Part shown: piece after piece, positions 17,464 through 26,500 of the stretch | How positions within the stretch are numbered: the first letter of the stretch is position 1 | Layout of the letters: each line of letters starts with the position of its first letter | NCBI GenBank assembly: GCA_011390955.1 | Contig: JAABRM010000006.1 | Coordinates: 124,001-188,000 of the forward strand | Direction of reading: 5' to 3' | Source of the DNA: Oscillatoriales cyanobacterium | GTDB lineage: Bacteria > Cyanobacteriota > Cyanobacteriia > Cyanobacteriales > Laspinemataceae | Length of the DNA: 64,000 nucleotides | Notes under the pieces: generated by a model | Databases searched by the model: none | What the model saw: only the letters and a program-made list of their open reading frames with translations | What the model was told of the DNA's origin: nothing | Position numbers and translations under genes: made by a program

Positions 17464-18345
17464 ATGGACAACCAATTTACGATTCACTTCTGGGGCGTGC
17501 GAGGAAGCATACCATGTCCCGGTGCAGAGACCGTCCGGTATGGCGGCAATACCCCATGCATCGAGATGCGGGTGGGTGGACAACGCTTAATTTTTGATGG
17601 CGGTACAGGCTTAAGAGTGTTGGGACAATACTTGCTCGGTCAGATGCCCGTCAAAGCCAATTTGTTGTTTACTCACTCTCACTGGGATCATATTCAGGGC
17701 TTCCCTTTTTTTGTCCCTGCTTTTATTCCTGGGAATCGCTTTCACATTTATGGAGCGATCGCCCCCAATGGCTCTACCATTGAGCAACGACTGAATGACC
17801 AGATGCTTCATCCCAATTTTCCCGTCCCCTTGCAGATCATGGCCGCCCAGCTAGAATTTCACGATATCAAAATCGGCGATGTCCTGGAATTTGGGGAGGT
17901 AAAAGTGAATACCGCACTGCTAAACCATCCCGGAGAAGCGGTCGGCTATCGAGTCAGTTGGAACGGCTACGCCGCAGCTTATGTCACGGATACAGAACAT
18001 CTACCAGACAAGCTGGATGACAATGTTTTATTCCTCGCTCATAATGCTGACGTGCTGATTTATGATGCCACCTACACTGATGAGGAATATCACTCTCAAA
18101 GAAGCAGTAAAGTCGGCTGGGGTCATTCCACCTGGCAGGAAGCGGTTAAAGTGGCCAAGGCTGCGAACGTGAAACGACTGGTGATTTTCCACCACGACCC
18201 CCTGCACAATGATGACTTTTTGGATAACGTAGGAGAGCAAGTAGCACAGCATTTCCCCAACTCTCTCATGGCCAGGGAGGGATTGTCGATTCAATTAATT
18301 GCGCCGCATTCTCCTTCCTCTCCAGAGGCAGAGTCCCCAACCTAA
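17464..18345 (+). CDS. Metallo-beta-lactamase-fold hydrolase (phosphodiesterase-like)
   Basis: Metal-dependent hydrolase of the MBL fold. The family start HFWGVRGSIPCPG is at the N-terminus, the zinc site THSHWDHIQG (HxHxDH) lies near residues 71-76 counted from MDNQF, and later His/Asp ligands appear in LNHPGEAVGYR, YVTDTEH and VIFHHDPLH. This architecture resembles class II cyclic-nucleotide-phosphodiesterase or RNase Z-like families. The substrate is unknown. Two starts are possible, ATG 17455 or ATG 17464; I prefer 17464 because conserved sequence begins there. About 293 residues. Upstream is the IS607 element, downstream ribF in the same direction after ~127 nt. Confidence 0.88.
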   Translation: MDNQFTIHFWGVRGSIPCPGAETVRYGGNTPCIEMRVGGQRLIFDGGTGLRVLGQYLLGQMPVKANLLFTHSHWDHIQGFPFFVPAFIPGNRFHIYGAIAPNGSTIEQRLNDQMLHPNFPVPLQIMAAQLEFHDIKIGDVLEFGEVKVNTALLNHPGEAVGYRVSWNGYAAAYVTDTEHLPDKLDDNVLFLAHNADVLIYDATYTDEEYHSQRSSKVGWGHSTWQEAVKVAKAANVKRLVIFHHDPLHNDDFLDNVGEQVAQHFPNSLMAREGLSIQLIAPHSPSSPEAESPT

Positions 18346-18472
18346 AAAGATACCGCAAGTGACTTTCAGATCCAGAATAGAGAATTTCCGACAATTCTCT
18401 ATTCTTCTTGTTTATAGGTACAATGGCCATTGATATTTAATCATAATCGATCATCTAATTAATATCTAAACA

Positions 18473-19474
18473 GTGTGGATTACTTCTTCTCTCTCAACAG
18501 TTCTGACTCCAACAGCGATCGCGCTAGGAAACTTTGATGGGTTGCATCGAGGACACCAAAAGACGATCGCCCCCATCTTGCCGGACTCACCGTGGGTTGA
18601 GCGATCGCTGGACTTGCTCAACAGCCGGGAATCTGGGGGCGGGGCAAAGCATCCCTACAGCACTTTCTACAGCACTTTGGTGACTTTCGATCCACATCCC
18701 CAGGAGTTTTTTTCCGGTGAATCCAGATCCCTATTAACGCCTCAAGTAGAAAAAGTCCAATACTTAGAGACGATGGGAGTCCAACAGCTAATCCTATTGC
18801 CGTTTGACCAAAAGCTGGCAGCCCTCAGTCCACAAGCCTTTGTGGAGGAAATTCTGATTCAACAGTTACAAGCTTGCTGCATTAGCGTGGGGGAAGATTT
18901 TCGGTTTGGCCATCGGCGATCGGGGACCGCTGATGACCTGAAGGCGATCGCTCAACCATACAGCGTAACCGTTAACATCGTTCCCCTAAACAAAATCGAT
19001 GGACTACGCATTAGTAGTTCCGCCATTCGCCAAGCACTCAGCCAAGGGGATATCCGCCAAGCCAATCAACTTTATGGTCGTCCTTATCGTCTCATTGGCG
19101 AAGTGATTCAAGGGCAGCAACTAGGTAGAACCCTGGGATTTCCCACCGCCAATTTACAACTATCCCCCAATAAGTTCTTACCACGCTACGGTGTTTATGC
19201 CGTCCGAGTCACTTGGGATGACCAACCCACCAAGCATCACCTGGGGGTAATGAATATTGGCTGTCGTCCCACCGTGGCACAGGGCCAACCACCTACGGTC
19301 GAAATTCATCTTTTAGATTGGAGTGGGGATTTATACGGGAAAACCTTGACCGTAGACATTGAGCAATTTTTGCGCCCCGAACAAAAATTTGCTTCCCTGG
19401 ATCGGTTAACAACCCAGATTCAATTAGATTGTATTCAAGCAAAATCTCTGGCGTCAGCTACATCCCAATTATGA
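18473..19474 (+). CDS. ribF: Bifunctional riboflavin kinase / FAD synthetase
   Basis: Makes FMN from riboflavin and then FAD. The N-terminal adenylyltransferase domain has ALGNFDGLHRGHQ (17-29) and SVGEDFRFGHRRSG; a helix with ISSSAIRQAL precedes the C-terminal kinase domain (GRPYRLIGEVIQG, GRTLGFPTANL, GVYAVRV). 333 residues, with a slightly long loop at ~45-66 (ESGGGAKHPYST) that is not typical and may be absorbed repeat sequence. The start is GTG 18473. The stop at 19474 overlaps the MoxR gene start by 4 nt (ATGA), so the two are translationally coupled. Confidence 0.95.
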   Translation: MWITSSLSTVLTPTAIALGNFDGLHRGHQKTIAPILPDSPWVERSLDLLNSRESGGGAKHPYSTFYSTLVTFDPHPQEFFSGESRSLLTPQVEKVQYLETMGVQQLILLPFDQKLAALSPQAFVEEILIQQLQACCISVGEDFRFGHRRSGTADDLKAIAQPYSVTVNIVPLNKIDGLRISSSAIRQALSQGDIRQANQLYGRPYRLIGEVIQGQQLGRTLGFPTANLQLSPNKFLPRYGVYAVRVTWDDQPTKHHLGVMNIGCRPTVAQGQPPTVEIHLLDWSGDLYGKTLTVDIEQFLRPEQKFASLDRLTTQIQLDCIQAKSLASATSQL

Positions 19475-20382
19475 GAGAACGAATTCAACAGCTTCGGGAA
19501 AACCTCGGCAAAACCATTGTGGGCAAAGCCGACCCCATAAGCCTGGTACTCGTCGCCTTATTTTCCGGCGGTCATGCTTTACTCGAAGATGTCCCCGGTG
19601 TGGGTAAAACTTTACTCGCAAAATCCCTGGCGCGATCGATCGCCGGTAAGTTTAAGCGGATTCAATGCACCCCCGACTTATTGCCCACCGATGTCACGGG
19701 CACAAATATCTGGAGTCCGCGCACCGGAGAATTTGAATTTCTCCCCGGTCCTGTATTTGCCAATGTCTTATTAGCCGATGAAATTAACCGGGCGACCCCC
19801 AGGACGCAATCGGCTTTACTCGAAGTTATGGAGGAAAGGCAAGTCACTGTTGATGGGGTTTCGCGTTCAGTCCCGCAACCTTTTTTTGTCATTGCCACCC
19901 AAAACCCCATTGAATATCAAGGGACATTTCCGTTGCCAGAAGCGCAAATGGATCGGTTTACCTTGTCTTTCTCTGTGGGCTATCCCACGGAAGCCGAAGA
20001 ATTGCAAATGCTGCAAAGACTGCAAGAGAATATCACCGTAGAAGAATTGCAGCCTTGTATTGAATTGTCAGAAGTCAGTGAATTATGTCGATTATGCTCT
20101 CAAGTGCGACTAGACAATTCATTACAAAAATATATCCTCGACTTAGTAAGGGCAACGCGAGTCAGCGATCAAATTACTTTGGGCGTCAGTCCTAGAGGCG
20201 CCGTCGCCTTACAAAAAGCCACCCAAGCCCTCGCCTTTATTTCTGGTCGAGACTATGCCATCCCTGACGATGTAAAATTTCTCGCCCCCCATGTCTTATC
20301 TCACCGCTTGATTCCCACCGGAGGGCGTCGGGCTCAGACCATTGTGGAGCAACTTTTGCGTCAAGTGCCGATTCCAGAATAA
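19471..20382 (+). CDS. MoxR family AAA+ ATPase
   Basis: 303 residues from ATG 19471 (an upstream start at 19429 lies inside ribF and is unlikely). AAA+ features: Walker A VPGVGKT (41-47), Walker B LLADEINR (100-107), sensor-1 IATQNPIEYQGTFPLPEAQMDRF, and a C-terminal lid with VSPRGAVALQKATQALAF. MoxR proteins act as chaperone-like partners of VWA-domain proteins, often next to DUF58 genes; neither is present here. Coupling to ribF by a 4-nt overlap is the only contextual clue. The gene is followed by an ATTGATA array. Confidence 0.92.
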   Translation: MRERIQQLRENLGKTIVGKADPISLVLVALFSGGHALLEDVPGVGKTLLAKSLARSIAGKFKRIQCTPDLLPTDVTGTNIWSPRTGEFEFLPGPVFANVLLADEINRATPRTQSALLEVMEERQVTVDGVSRSVPQPFFVIATQNPIEYQGTFPLPEAQMDRFTLSFSVGYPTEAEELQMLQRLQENITVEELQPCIELSEVSELCRLCSQVRLDNSLQKYILDLVRATRVSDQITLGVSPRGAVALQKATQALAFISGRDYAIPDDVKFLAPHVLSHRLIPTGGRRAQTIVEQLLRQVPIPE

Positions 20383-20518
20383 ATTGATAATTGATAATTG
20401 ATAATTGATAATTGATAATTGATAATTGATAATTGATAATTGATAATTTTTTGGGAATTAATTATCAATTGTTAATTATCAATTGTTAATTGTTTTTCCC
20501 TGCCCCCTGATTTCTAGT
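20383..20518. repeat. ATTGATA array with its complement
   Basis: About eight AATTGATA units (20383-20448) followed by CAATTGTTAATTATCAATTG (20465-20495) form a potential long hairpin between the convergent moxR and glycosyltransferase genes, where it could act as a bidirectional terminator. Confidence 0.75.
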
Positions 20519-20524
20519 TCATTT

Positions 20525-22045
20525 TCAAATAGGAGAAACTTGGGCAAACTCTAGCAATTTAACTAACTTATCCAGATTCACCAAAATGTCTGGATCTTGA
20601 TTCGGTTTAGCGGCCTCACTTTCATCATAATTTTGCGATTCATCACCTAAATTAGTCTCTGCCAATAATTCTCCCAATAAATAGTAATAATCAATATTAA
20701 CTTGATGACTGAGTAACCAGTAGCAATTATTAATATAGTCTGGCGAAAATATTTCAATAATTTTGGTTCCAGGGTTACAAAATACCAGATTCGTGAGTCC
20801 GGCCCCATGAGGGGCGATCGCGACTTTAGCCCCGAACATCATGGCGACTTGTTCCGCAAAAGACAGGGTTTCTAACGTAACGACGTGAAAGCCAAAATTT
20901 GCCTTTAAGCAATTCACTAATTCAGCTTCATTAATCACTTTTCGATATTGGGCATATTTTCTGCTAATATAGAGTCGGTCATAGCCTGAACTTTTGACTT
21001 GACTCAGAGATTTGGTTAAAAATTCTTGCCTCAAAAATTTTCCTACCCAGTTTCCCCCTCGATAATGCAAATAAGCAATCACTAATCTTTCAGCTTCAAC
21101 ATGAGGATGTTGCTGACTTTCAATGATTTTATCTTCAGGAATGCCAAAGTGATTTAACGTGGCTTTTTCATAAGGAAGCTGGCAACGGTTAACGACAAAT
21201 TTATCAATTTTGGCGAAATTAATCCCCTTAAGACGGAGTAATTCTATGCGGGGCAATAGGTCAGTCATCCAATGAAAATAAGTAGTTCCCCAGCCAACCG
21301 ATAAAAACGCAACAGTTCCCGAAATTTTTAGCGGAGATGGTAATTTTTGGGAAGCGGCAATTATGGGCGAACTGCCACAAGAATATCCTGAGATTAACTG
21401 ATTCCTTGCGGTGAGAAAAGCTACGGTATAATAATCAGCCCAAGCCCTGCCGTTTTGGGACAGCGCGACTTCTGCGGGCAAATACTCAAAGCTGGTGATT
21501 TTAAACTGTTCACATATCCGATATTCCAGATTTTTTGGGGGTGAAAGTTGGATGGTTGTGGGCGGATAAATTTGCCATCCGCTGACTTCCTCTCGGCAAT
21601 CATAAGAATCAGAAAGCATTGACCAAGGTCGAGGATTTGGATAGAATTTATTCACGAAATCAATGGACAAGTAATAGCGATCGCACAGAAAAGCATCTTG
21701 CCATCTACCAATCTGTCTAAGAACTTGGGCTAACTGCGAGTAAGCGGCTAGATAATCTGGTTGAATTCCTAACACTTCTAAATAAGCCGCGATCGCCTGA
21801 TGAAATTCCTCGGTTTGTTTAAAAAATTGCCCTAAATTAAAATAAGCCTCTAAAACATAAGGGTCAATCATCACCGCTTGATGACTAGCCCGAATAGCGG
21901 CTAAAATTTTCCCTTGTGCCGCTAAACTTTTCGCCAGATTTAGATAATTAGCCGCGCAATTCGGCTGGAGTTTTACCGCTGACTGACAAAGGGCGATTTC
22001 TGGCAATATTTCTAAACTTTTATTAGCTAAATTATCATTAGACAT
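20525..22045 (-). CDS. TPR-repeat protein fused to a GT61 (DUF563) glycosyltransferase
   Basis: 506 residues. Residues ~20-130 hold about three TPR units (NYLNLAKSLAAQGKILAAI, AYFNLGQFFKQTEEFHQAI, AYSQLAQVLRQIGRWQDA). From ~230 on it resembles GT61/DUF563: THYFHW-like TTYFHWMTDLLPRIELL, YISRKYAQYRKVINE, and the hallmark MFGAKVAIAPHGAGLTNLVFC near residue 420, followed by IIEIF. Enzymes of this type transfer sugars to proteins or polysaccharides. TPR-glycosyltransferase fusions are common in filamentous cyanobacteria. No signal peptide is seen, so it is probably cytoplasmic. The acceptor is unknown. It is convergent with moxR. Confidence 0.85.
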   Translation of the reverse strand: MSNDNLANKSLEILPEIALCQSAVKLQPNCAANYLNLAKSLAAQGKILAAIRASHQAVMIDPYVLEAYFNLGQFFKQTEEFHQAIAAYLEVLGIQPDYLAAYSQLAQVLRQIGRWQDAFLCDRYYLSIDFVNKFYPNPRPWSMLSDSYDCREEVSGWQIYPPTTIQLSPPKNLEYRICEQFKITSFEYLPAEVALSQNGRAWADYYTVAFLTARNQLISGYSCGSSPIIAASQKLPSPLKISGTVAFLSVGWGTTYFHWMTDLLPRIELLRLKGINFAKIDKFVVNRCQLPYEKATLNHFGIPEDKIIESQQHPHVEAERLVIAYLHYRGGNWVGKFLRQEFLTKSLSQVKSSGYDRLYISRKYAQYRKVINEAELVNCLKANFGFHVVTLETLSFAEQVAMMFGAKVAIAPHGAGLTNLVFCNPGTKIIEIFSPDYINNCYWLLSHQVNIDYYYLLGELLAETNLGDESQNYDESEAAKPNQDPDILVNLDKLVKLLEFAQVSPI

Positions 22046-22313
22046 TATGTGAATAATTCAGGCTGAATGGACTAAACTCCCCATTCGCGGGGGCAGGATT
22101 TGATGAGTTAGTAGAGTTATATCATACAAAAATTCATCCAACATCCCCTAACATTCGTATGGTGGGCAAAAATACCCAACCTACTATATATATATGATGG
22201 TGGACTTTTGCCCACCCTACAATATAAATAATTATTATAAATTTTTGTAAATAGTAAAATGTAGGGTGGGCGGGGAAAAAGTCCACCCTACTTTTTACTA
22301 CTACATTTTACTA
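22046..22313. repeat. TAGGGTGGGC-type hairpins
   Basis: Several complementary GGTGGGCAAA / TTTGCCCACC segments (22160-22220) and TAGGGTGGGCGGGG...GTCCACCCTA (22260-22292) occur, together with duplicated TACTACTA runs. They form strong hairpins between two minus-strand genes. The same family recurs at 25806, 25999, 26275, 32264 and 57511. Confidence 0.7.
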
Positions 22314-23639
22314 CTAAACGTGCTGACTTAAGCGTTGATAAACCGTCAATAAGCCCTTAGCATCCCCCACATTTCCGGGGAATAAAACCACCGGCAAATT
22401 AGGAAAACGGGGATGGTCAGCAGGAGTCCGTACCATTGAACAACCGGCTAAAACTTGACCCAGTAATCGGGCAGTTCGCAACGCTAAACCAGTGCTTAAA
22501 ACATCATTAGAAGTAATCCCACCTTTACTAATTAAAAATCCGATATCTGCCGGTAAACCTCGGACAATATCCATTAAAAGTGCCGAAACTGCCAAGCCAA
22601 ATTGTAAGCGAATTTCCGTACTATCAAAAACTAATTCTTGCCGTGAAGTATAAACTACCGGAGTTTTTCCTGAGTCATGGACTGATTGCACTTTGGCTAA
22701 AGTATTTCCTAGCAAAGTTTCTCGTTGGGTTGCTGAATCTTCCAGTAAATGAGCCACATCCACTTCAATTCCCACCACCCCAGAATCTTGCAGCACATTT
22801 TCTAATTGTTGGGTGGTTTTTTTCACATGAGAACCGACAATAATTGCCCCCGGTTTACCTTCCCGAACATATTTGGCCATTTCATCAGCGGGAATAGGTT
22901 GCGGGCCGAGATTTGCTAGAGAAGTTAGCAGACTGGCGGCACTGCGGAATAGAAATTTTTTACCTTCAGCGGCAGCAGTCAAAATATCCGCCGCAAAGAG
23001 ATTTAAATCCGCTTGTTTTTCCCCATCAACCGCACAGCAAACGTTGCCGGTGAGTTGCATCAGTCGGTCTTTACTTCCGGCGCGAATATCTGCCAGTAAA
23101 AACCGTTCTACTTGGTGAGATTTAATCCGACCTTGGGTTTTTTCTGCCACATAATCGGGCAGATAACTATATTGATAGCCAAATACAGAGTCGCGGGCAA
23201 ATTCCGTCTGATGAACCGGAGTTTCTACCCCATCAATGATTAAATAATGGATACTATTTTTAGTCACCCGGCCACCTTCAAAAAAGGCTGGGGTGAGAAA
23301 ATGAGCGTCAAATGGACCAACTTCTGCCGCGATCGCATCGGTTTCCACGGGATAATGCCCCCGCAAAGTGGAGTCAGACCGACTGACAATCAGCCATTCT
23401 TGGATATTTTCCGCTGCGAGGGCGGCTTTGAGGTTTTGGCAGACTTCGCGGGTGACTTGGGTCGCTTGTTCGGGAGTAAGCGATCGGGTATTTGTCAGGA
23501 CAAAGAAAATTGGCGACTCGTCCCGCAACCCCAAGCGTAAGGTTTCGATATCCCATTGCATCAATAGCAAGCAACTATGAACGGTTTGGGATCCAGTGGG
23601 ATCATCATCTAGGACAATAATTTTCGGTTGGTGATTCAT
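22314..23639 (-). CDS. Four-carbon acid sugar kinase family protein (DUF1537)
   Basis: 441 residues of the DUF1537 kinase family, which phosphorylates sugar acids such as erythronate or threonate in characterised members. N-terminal substrate domain: IIVLDDDPTGSQTVHSC (~8-24), SRSDSTLRGHYPVE (~108) and a LTPAFFEGGRVT segment. C-terminal nucleotide domain: LISKGGITSNDVLSTGL (~367) and the closing VLFPGNVGD. Catabolic clusters usually place the kinase beside a dehydrogenase and isomerase (otn-type); none is adjacent here, so the substrate is open. It has an ATG start at 23639 and is monocistronic. Confidence 0.88.
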   Translation of the reverse strand: MNHQPKIIVLDDDPTGSQTVHSCLLLMQWDIETLRLGLRDESPIFFVLTNTRSLTPEQATQVTREVCQNLKAALAAENIQEWLIVSRSDSTLRGHYPVETDAIAAEVGPFDAHFLTPAFFEGGRVTKNSIHYLIIDGVETPVHQTEFARDSVFGYQYSYLPDYVAEKTQGRIKSHQVERFLLADIRAGSKDRLMQLTGNVCCAVDGEKQADLNLFAADILTAAAEGKKFLFRSAASLLTSLANLGPQPIPADEMAKYVREGKPGAIIVGSHVKKTTQQLENVLQDSGVVGIEVDVAHLLEDSATQRETLLGNTLAKVQSVHDSGKTPVVYTSRQELVFDSTEIRLQFGLAVSALLMDIVRGLPADIGFLISKGGITSNDVLSTGLALRTARLLGQVLAGCSMVRTPADHPRFPNLPVVLFPGNVGDAKGLLTVYQRLSQHV

Positions 23640-23938
23640 GGTGCATTACAACGCTGATAAAATTAATTTTCTCATTTCTTGACGTTGTTAATAAATCTAA
23701 ATCAATCAATCAGCGGTTCTTGACTCCCTGTTGCCTTAACATCAGGACATCAGGACATGAGAAGAGAGAACAGAGAAGAGATAATAGAAAAGAGATAATA
23801 GAGAATTTTGATGGTTCACATTAGCATTTCCTTTGGGAAAATTGATGGGAAACCGGGTTTGGTCATAGAAACTATCTCATTTATTCCACATACTCAAAAA
23901 CCCGGTTTCTCAGATCGCTAAACCCATCGGTTTAAGCA
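23640..23938. repeat. Intergenic region with AGAAGAGA-rich tract and one ACCGGGTTT pair
   Basis: A GAGAAGAGA/GATAATAGA purine-rich run (23757-23805) precedes one diverged AAACCGGGTTT...AAACCCGGTTTCT pair (23850-23915), related to the hairpins at 7.2-7.8 and 12 kb. No gene seen. Confidence 0.6.
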
Positions 23939-25405
23939 TTATAAAATGGTCAAAATTGCGTCGGTTGGCGATCCGAGGGTCGCACCACGGGAAGGATTAA
24001 TTAAAAATAGGGCGATCGCCTCATTCGGGTCGTCAATATCATCCTGGAGAATTGGCACCGTGAAACTCTGAATTGTCTGTCCGGGGATAAAATTCAGGGT
24101 GCCGAATGTTTCCACATAATCCAGATCGGCAGTAGCCGTGCGATCTCTAGTCCCATACTCCACCGTAAACGGAGTTTCGGAAACTCCATTCACCGCCACA
24201 GTAATCGTCGCTAGATCATCCGTTTCGTTCACGGTGTAGTTGTTGGAGGTGTACTGCACCTGGGGTAAATCATCATTATCGACAATCACAACCGCAGTCC
24301 GATCCGGAGTGCCAATTATGGCTGAACCGGCAGCATTACGCAGTTCTAAGAAAAAACGCTCTTCTGATTCTCGGATTAAATCATCGAGAATCGTCACAGT
24401 AACAGTCTGGGTGCGTTCACCAGGGTTAAAAATTAAACTACCGCCGGTGGCTTGAAAATCAGACCCAGCACGGGCAGTCCCTTCTACCGTAGCATAATCT
24501 ACCAGTGCGATCCCACGGGCAGGGCCTTCTCGTTGCACCGTAATGGTTATAGCGCCGGTCGTTCCGCCTTCTTCAAAGCCAAACTCTTCTATCTCAAAGC
24601 TTAAAGTATCTTCCCCTGCGGTCGGATCGACCACTTGTTCGGGATCTGGAGAACCCACAGGCGTGAGATTGGTGGTAAAATCCGAGGCAGTCAGGGTGGT
24701 GCTGTCCACATTTTTTAAGACCGCAAAAAATCGCCCGCTATTTTTGTCCTGAATAATCGTGTCCCCAAGATATTCGCGGACACCGCCATAAATGGCCAAT
24801 TCTTCAAAAGTTAGATCCCCGGTTAAACCGATTTTGTCCTGACCTTTGGTAAAGTCAAGAATCACATCGCTGCGATCGAGGCTGGTGGCCGTAAATTTTC
24901 TTTGCAAGACGAAGATATCGTTACCAAATCCGCCGCTAATGGTGTTTGTACCTTCATCTCCGAAGAGGACATCGTTGCCTAAGTCTCCAGATAAAAAGTC
25001 ATTGCCACTGGCACCAAACAGAGTATCGTTTTCTTTGCCACCATATAATGTATCGTCTCCTTCGTTGCCATAGAGGACATCGTTGCCTCGGTTGCCATAA
25101 ATTAGATCGTTACCGAGTCCACCGAAAACCAAGTCATCCCCATCATCGCCCCAAAGGGTATCATTGCCCAAATCCCCAAATACATAGTCATTCCCAGCAC
25201 CCCCCTGAGCAATATCGTCTTCTTTTCCGCCATAGAGGGTATCGTCACCCAAGCCGCCAAAAATTTGATCGTTGCCTTGATTTCCGTAGGTAACGTCATT
25301 ACCCTCTAGTCCCCTGATAATGTCATTACCATCAAGACCGAGAATTGTGTCGTCACTCTCAGTGCCGTCAAAGATATCATTTCCTAATGTTAGCTGAATC
25401 GTCAT
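23939..25405 (-). CDS. RTX calcium-repeat protein with C-terminal Calx-beta domains
   Basis: 488 residues. It opens directly with RTX nonapeptides (GNDIFDGTESDDTILGLDGND to about residue 160), then the FVLQRKF...DVILDFTKGQDKIGL module that usually closes RTX proteins. Here two Calx-beta domains follow (~270-385 and ~390-488; VDYATVEGTARAGSDF and VEYGTRDRTATADLDY calcium-binding loops). Calx-beta domains bind calcium and occur in adhesion proteins. There is no Sec signal, consistent with type I secretion. The protein ends abruptly in AILTIL, where Calx-beta domains usually continue into a DND turn, so the 3' end may be truncated. It is probably an extracellular or surface protein. Confidence 0.87.
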   Translation of the reverse strand: MTIQLTLGNDIFDGTESDDTILGLDGNDIIRGLEGNDVTYGNQGNDQIFGGLGDDTLYGGKEDDIAQGGAGNDYVFGDLGNDTLWGDDGDDLVFGGLGNDLIYGNRGNDVLYGNEGDDTLYGGKENDTLFGASGNDFLSGDLGNDVLFGDEGTNTISGGFGNDIFVLQRKFTATSLDRSDVILDFTKGQDKIGLTGDLTFEELAIYGGVREYLGDTIIQDKNSGRFFAVLKNVDSTTLTASDFTTNLTPVGSPDPEQVVDPTAGEDTLSFEIEEFGFEEGGTTGAITITVQREGPARGIALVDYATVEGTARAGSDFQATGGSLIFNPGERTQTVTVTILDDLIRESEERFFLELRNAAGSAIIGTPDRTAVVIVDNDDLPQVQYTSNNYTVNETDDLATITVAVNGVSETPFTVEYGTRDRTATADLDYVETFGTLNFIPGQTIQSFTVPILQDDIDDPNEAIALFLINPSRGATLGSPTDAILTIL

Positions 25406-25854
25406 GGTTTCTCCTGGATTCTTTGATTCACATTCAGTTTAATTCGCGAGGTATCGTCATTTACCGATGATAGCAAATGGCTACAAGGCTAAATCGATTT
25501 TTGCTCTCATAAGCCCGACAAGCGCAGATCGGGCGAGGGAATCGCTAAATTATTAAGATATAATCCCGTTATTCTGCATAATTTTTATTGTATTTGTTAA
25601 TGATTTAACATTAAATTTGTAGCAAATTTAATGATGCATTATCAGAGCAAAAAATAGGCAAAAAAATGCTATATTTAGCGCGACTAATTTAAGAATAATC
25701 CTATTATTTCAACCCCGCAGAAAAACCCCATAAACCCAATTTTATGTTGTTTATTTGTTATTTGTTATTATTTATTGGTCATTAGATAATTGTTGGTCAT
25801 TAGTCGTAGGGTGGGCAAGATTTTGCCCACCCTACGACTAGCTGGGTGAGGGGA

Positions 25855-25985
25855 AAAATAGCCCAAAAAAAAACGCCCAAACAAGGGGCGCTTGCAATCA
25901 GGGTGAATCTACTGAATTTAATATAGCACATTAATGAGGGGTTTGACCCCTCATTGACAAAAATTTTTCAGAAAATTTATTTTTT
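25855..25985 (-). terminator. Duplicated terminator block, copy 1 (possible small RNA)
   Basis: Read on the minus strand: a 10-bp hairpin (AATGAGGGGT / ACCCCTCATT, ~25932-25954), a promoter-like TATATT at 25925-25920, then a rho-independent terminator CGCCC-CTTGTTT-GGGCG plus nine T (25890-25865). The spacing would allow a ~50-nt transcript starting near 25912. Copy 2 lies 205 bp away. Confidence 0.55.
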
Positions 25986-26059
25986 GCCCCAGACAAAAGG
26001 GTGGGCAAGATTTTGCCGACCCTACGACTGGATCCTTTAGCTGGCTCCCAGCACGTCCG

Positions 26060-26192
26060 AAAAATAGCCAAAAAAAAACGCCCAAACAAGGGGCGTTTGC
26101 AATCAGGGTGCATCTACTGAATTTAATATAGCACCTTAATGAGGGGTTTGACCCCCTATTTTAAAAAAATTTTTTCAGAAAATTTAGTTTTT
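26060..26192 (-). terminator. Duplicated terminator block, copy 2 (possible small RNA)
   Basis: Same order as copy 1: GAGGGG hairpin (~26140-26155), TATATT, then CGCCCCTTGTTTGGGCG plus T-run ending near 26070 on the minus strand. It is downstream of the DUF4335 gene, so it may simply end that transcript; the internal TATATT also allows a short independent RNA. Confidence 0.55.
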
Positions 26193-26346
26193 GGGGTGAT
26201 GGCGATCGAAAAATTGCCGATCGCTTGGTCTGTGACTCTATATGTAGTGTTTTTAAATTTTTAGCCACTATAAATAGGGTGGGCAAAATTTTGCCCACCC
26301 TTAGCTTTGTCAAGGTTCGATCGCAAAACGGGTGTAACTTTAGGTA

Positions 26347-26491
26347 ATACCAAATTCGGTTCTCATAGACTGACTATGGTAATACCCGAAAAAGCTTGTG
26401 GATTCCCGCAGGAGTTTACCCCCGCGAAGGCCGCCATCGGCGGGAATGACAGATTGCTTTATAAGTGGGTTTTGACAACCGGATTTGGTAT
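26347..26491. mobile_element. ATACCAAAT-type MITE, short copy
   Basis: The ends ATACCAAATTCGGTT (26347) and AACCGGATTTGGTAT (to 26491) are near-perfect inverted repeats. The interior carries the split palindrome ATTCCCGCAGG...CGGGAATGACAG that also lies in the TAAGTAG-type elements. About 145 bp, no coding capacity. It abuts the 3' end of the DUF4335 gene. Confidence 0.85.
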
Positions 26492-26500
26492 AAGTTCTGT

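Larger units (their letters stand above)
25406..26340. repeat. Gene-free region upstream of the RTX/Calx-beta gene
   Basis: Besides the duplicated terminator block, it holds TAGGGTGGGC hairpins at 25806-25838, 25999-26025 and 26275-26302, and AT-rich sequence at 25550-25800 (TTTAATGATTTAACATTAAATTTG) that probably includes the RTX/Calx-beta gene promoter. No coding frame is convincing. Confidence 0.6.
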
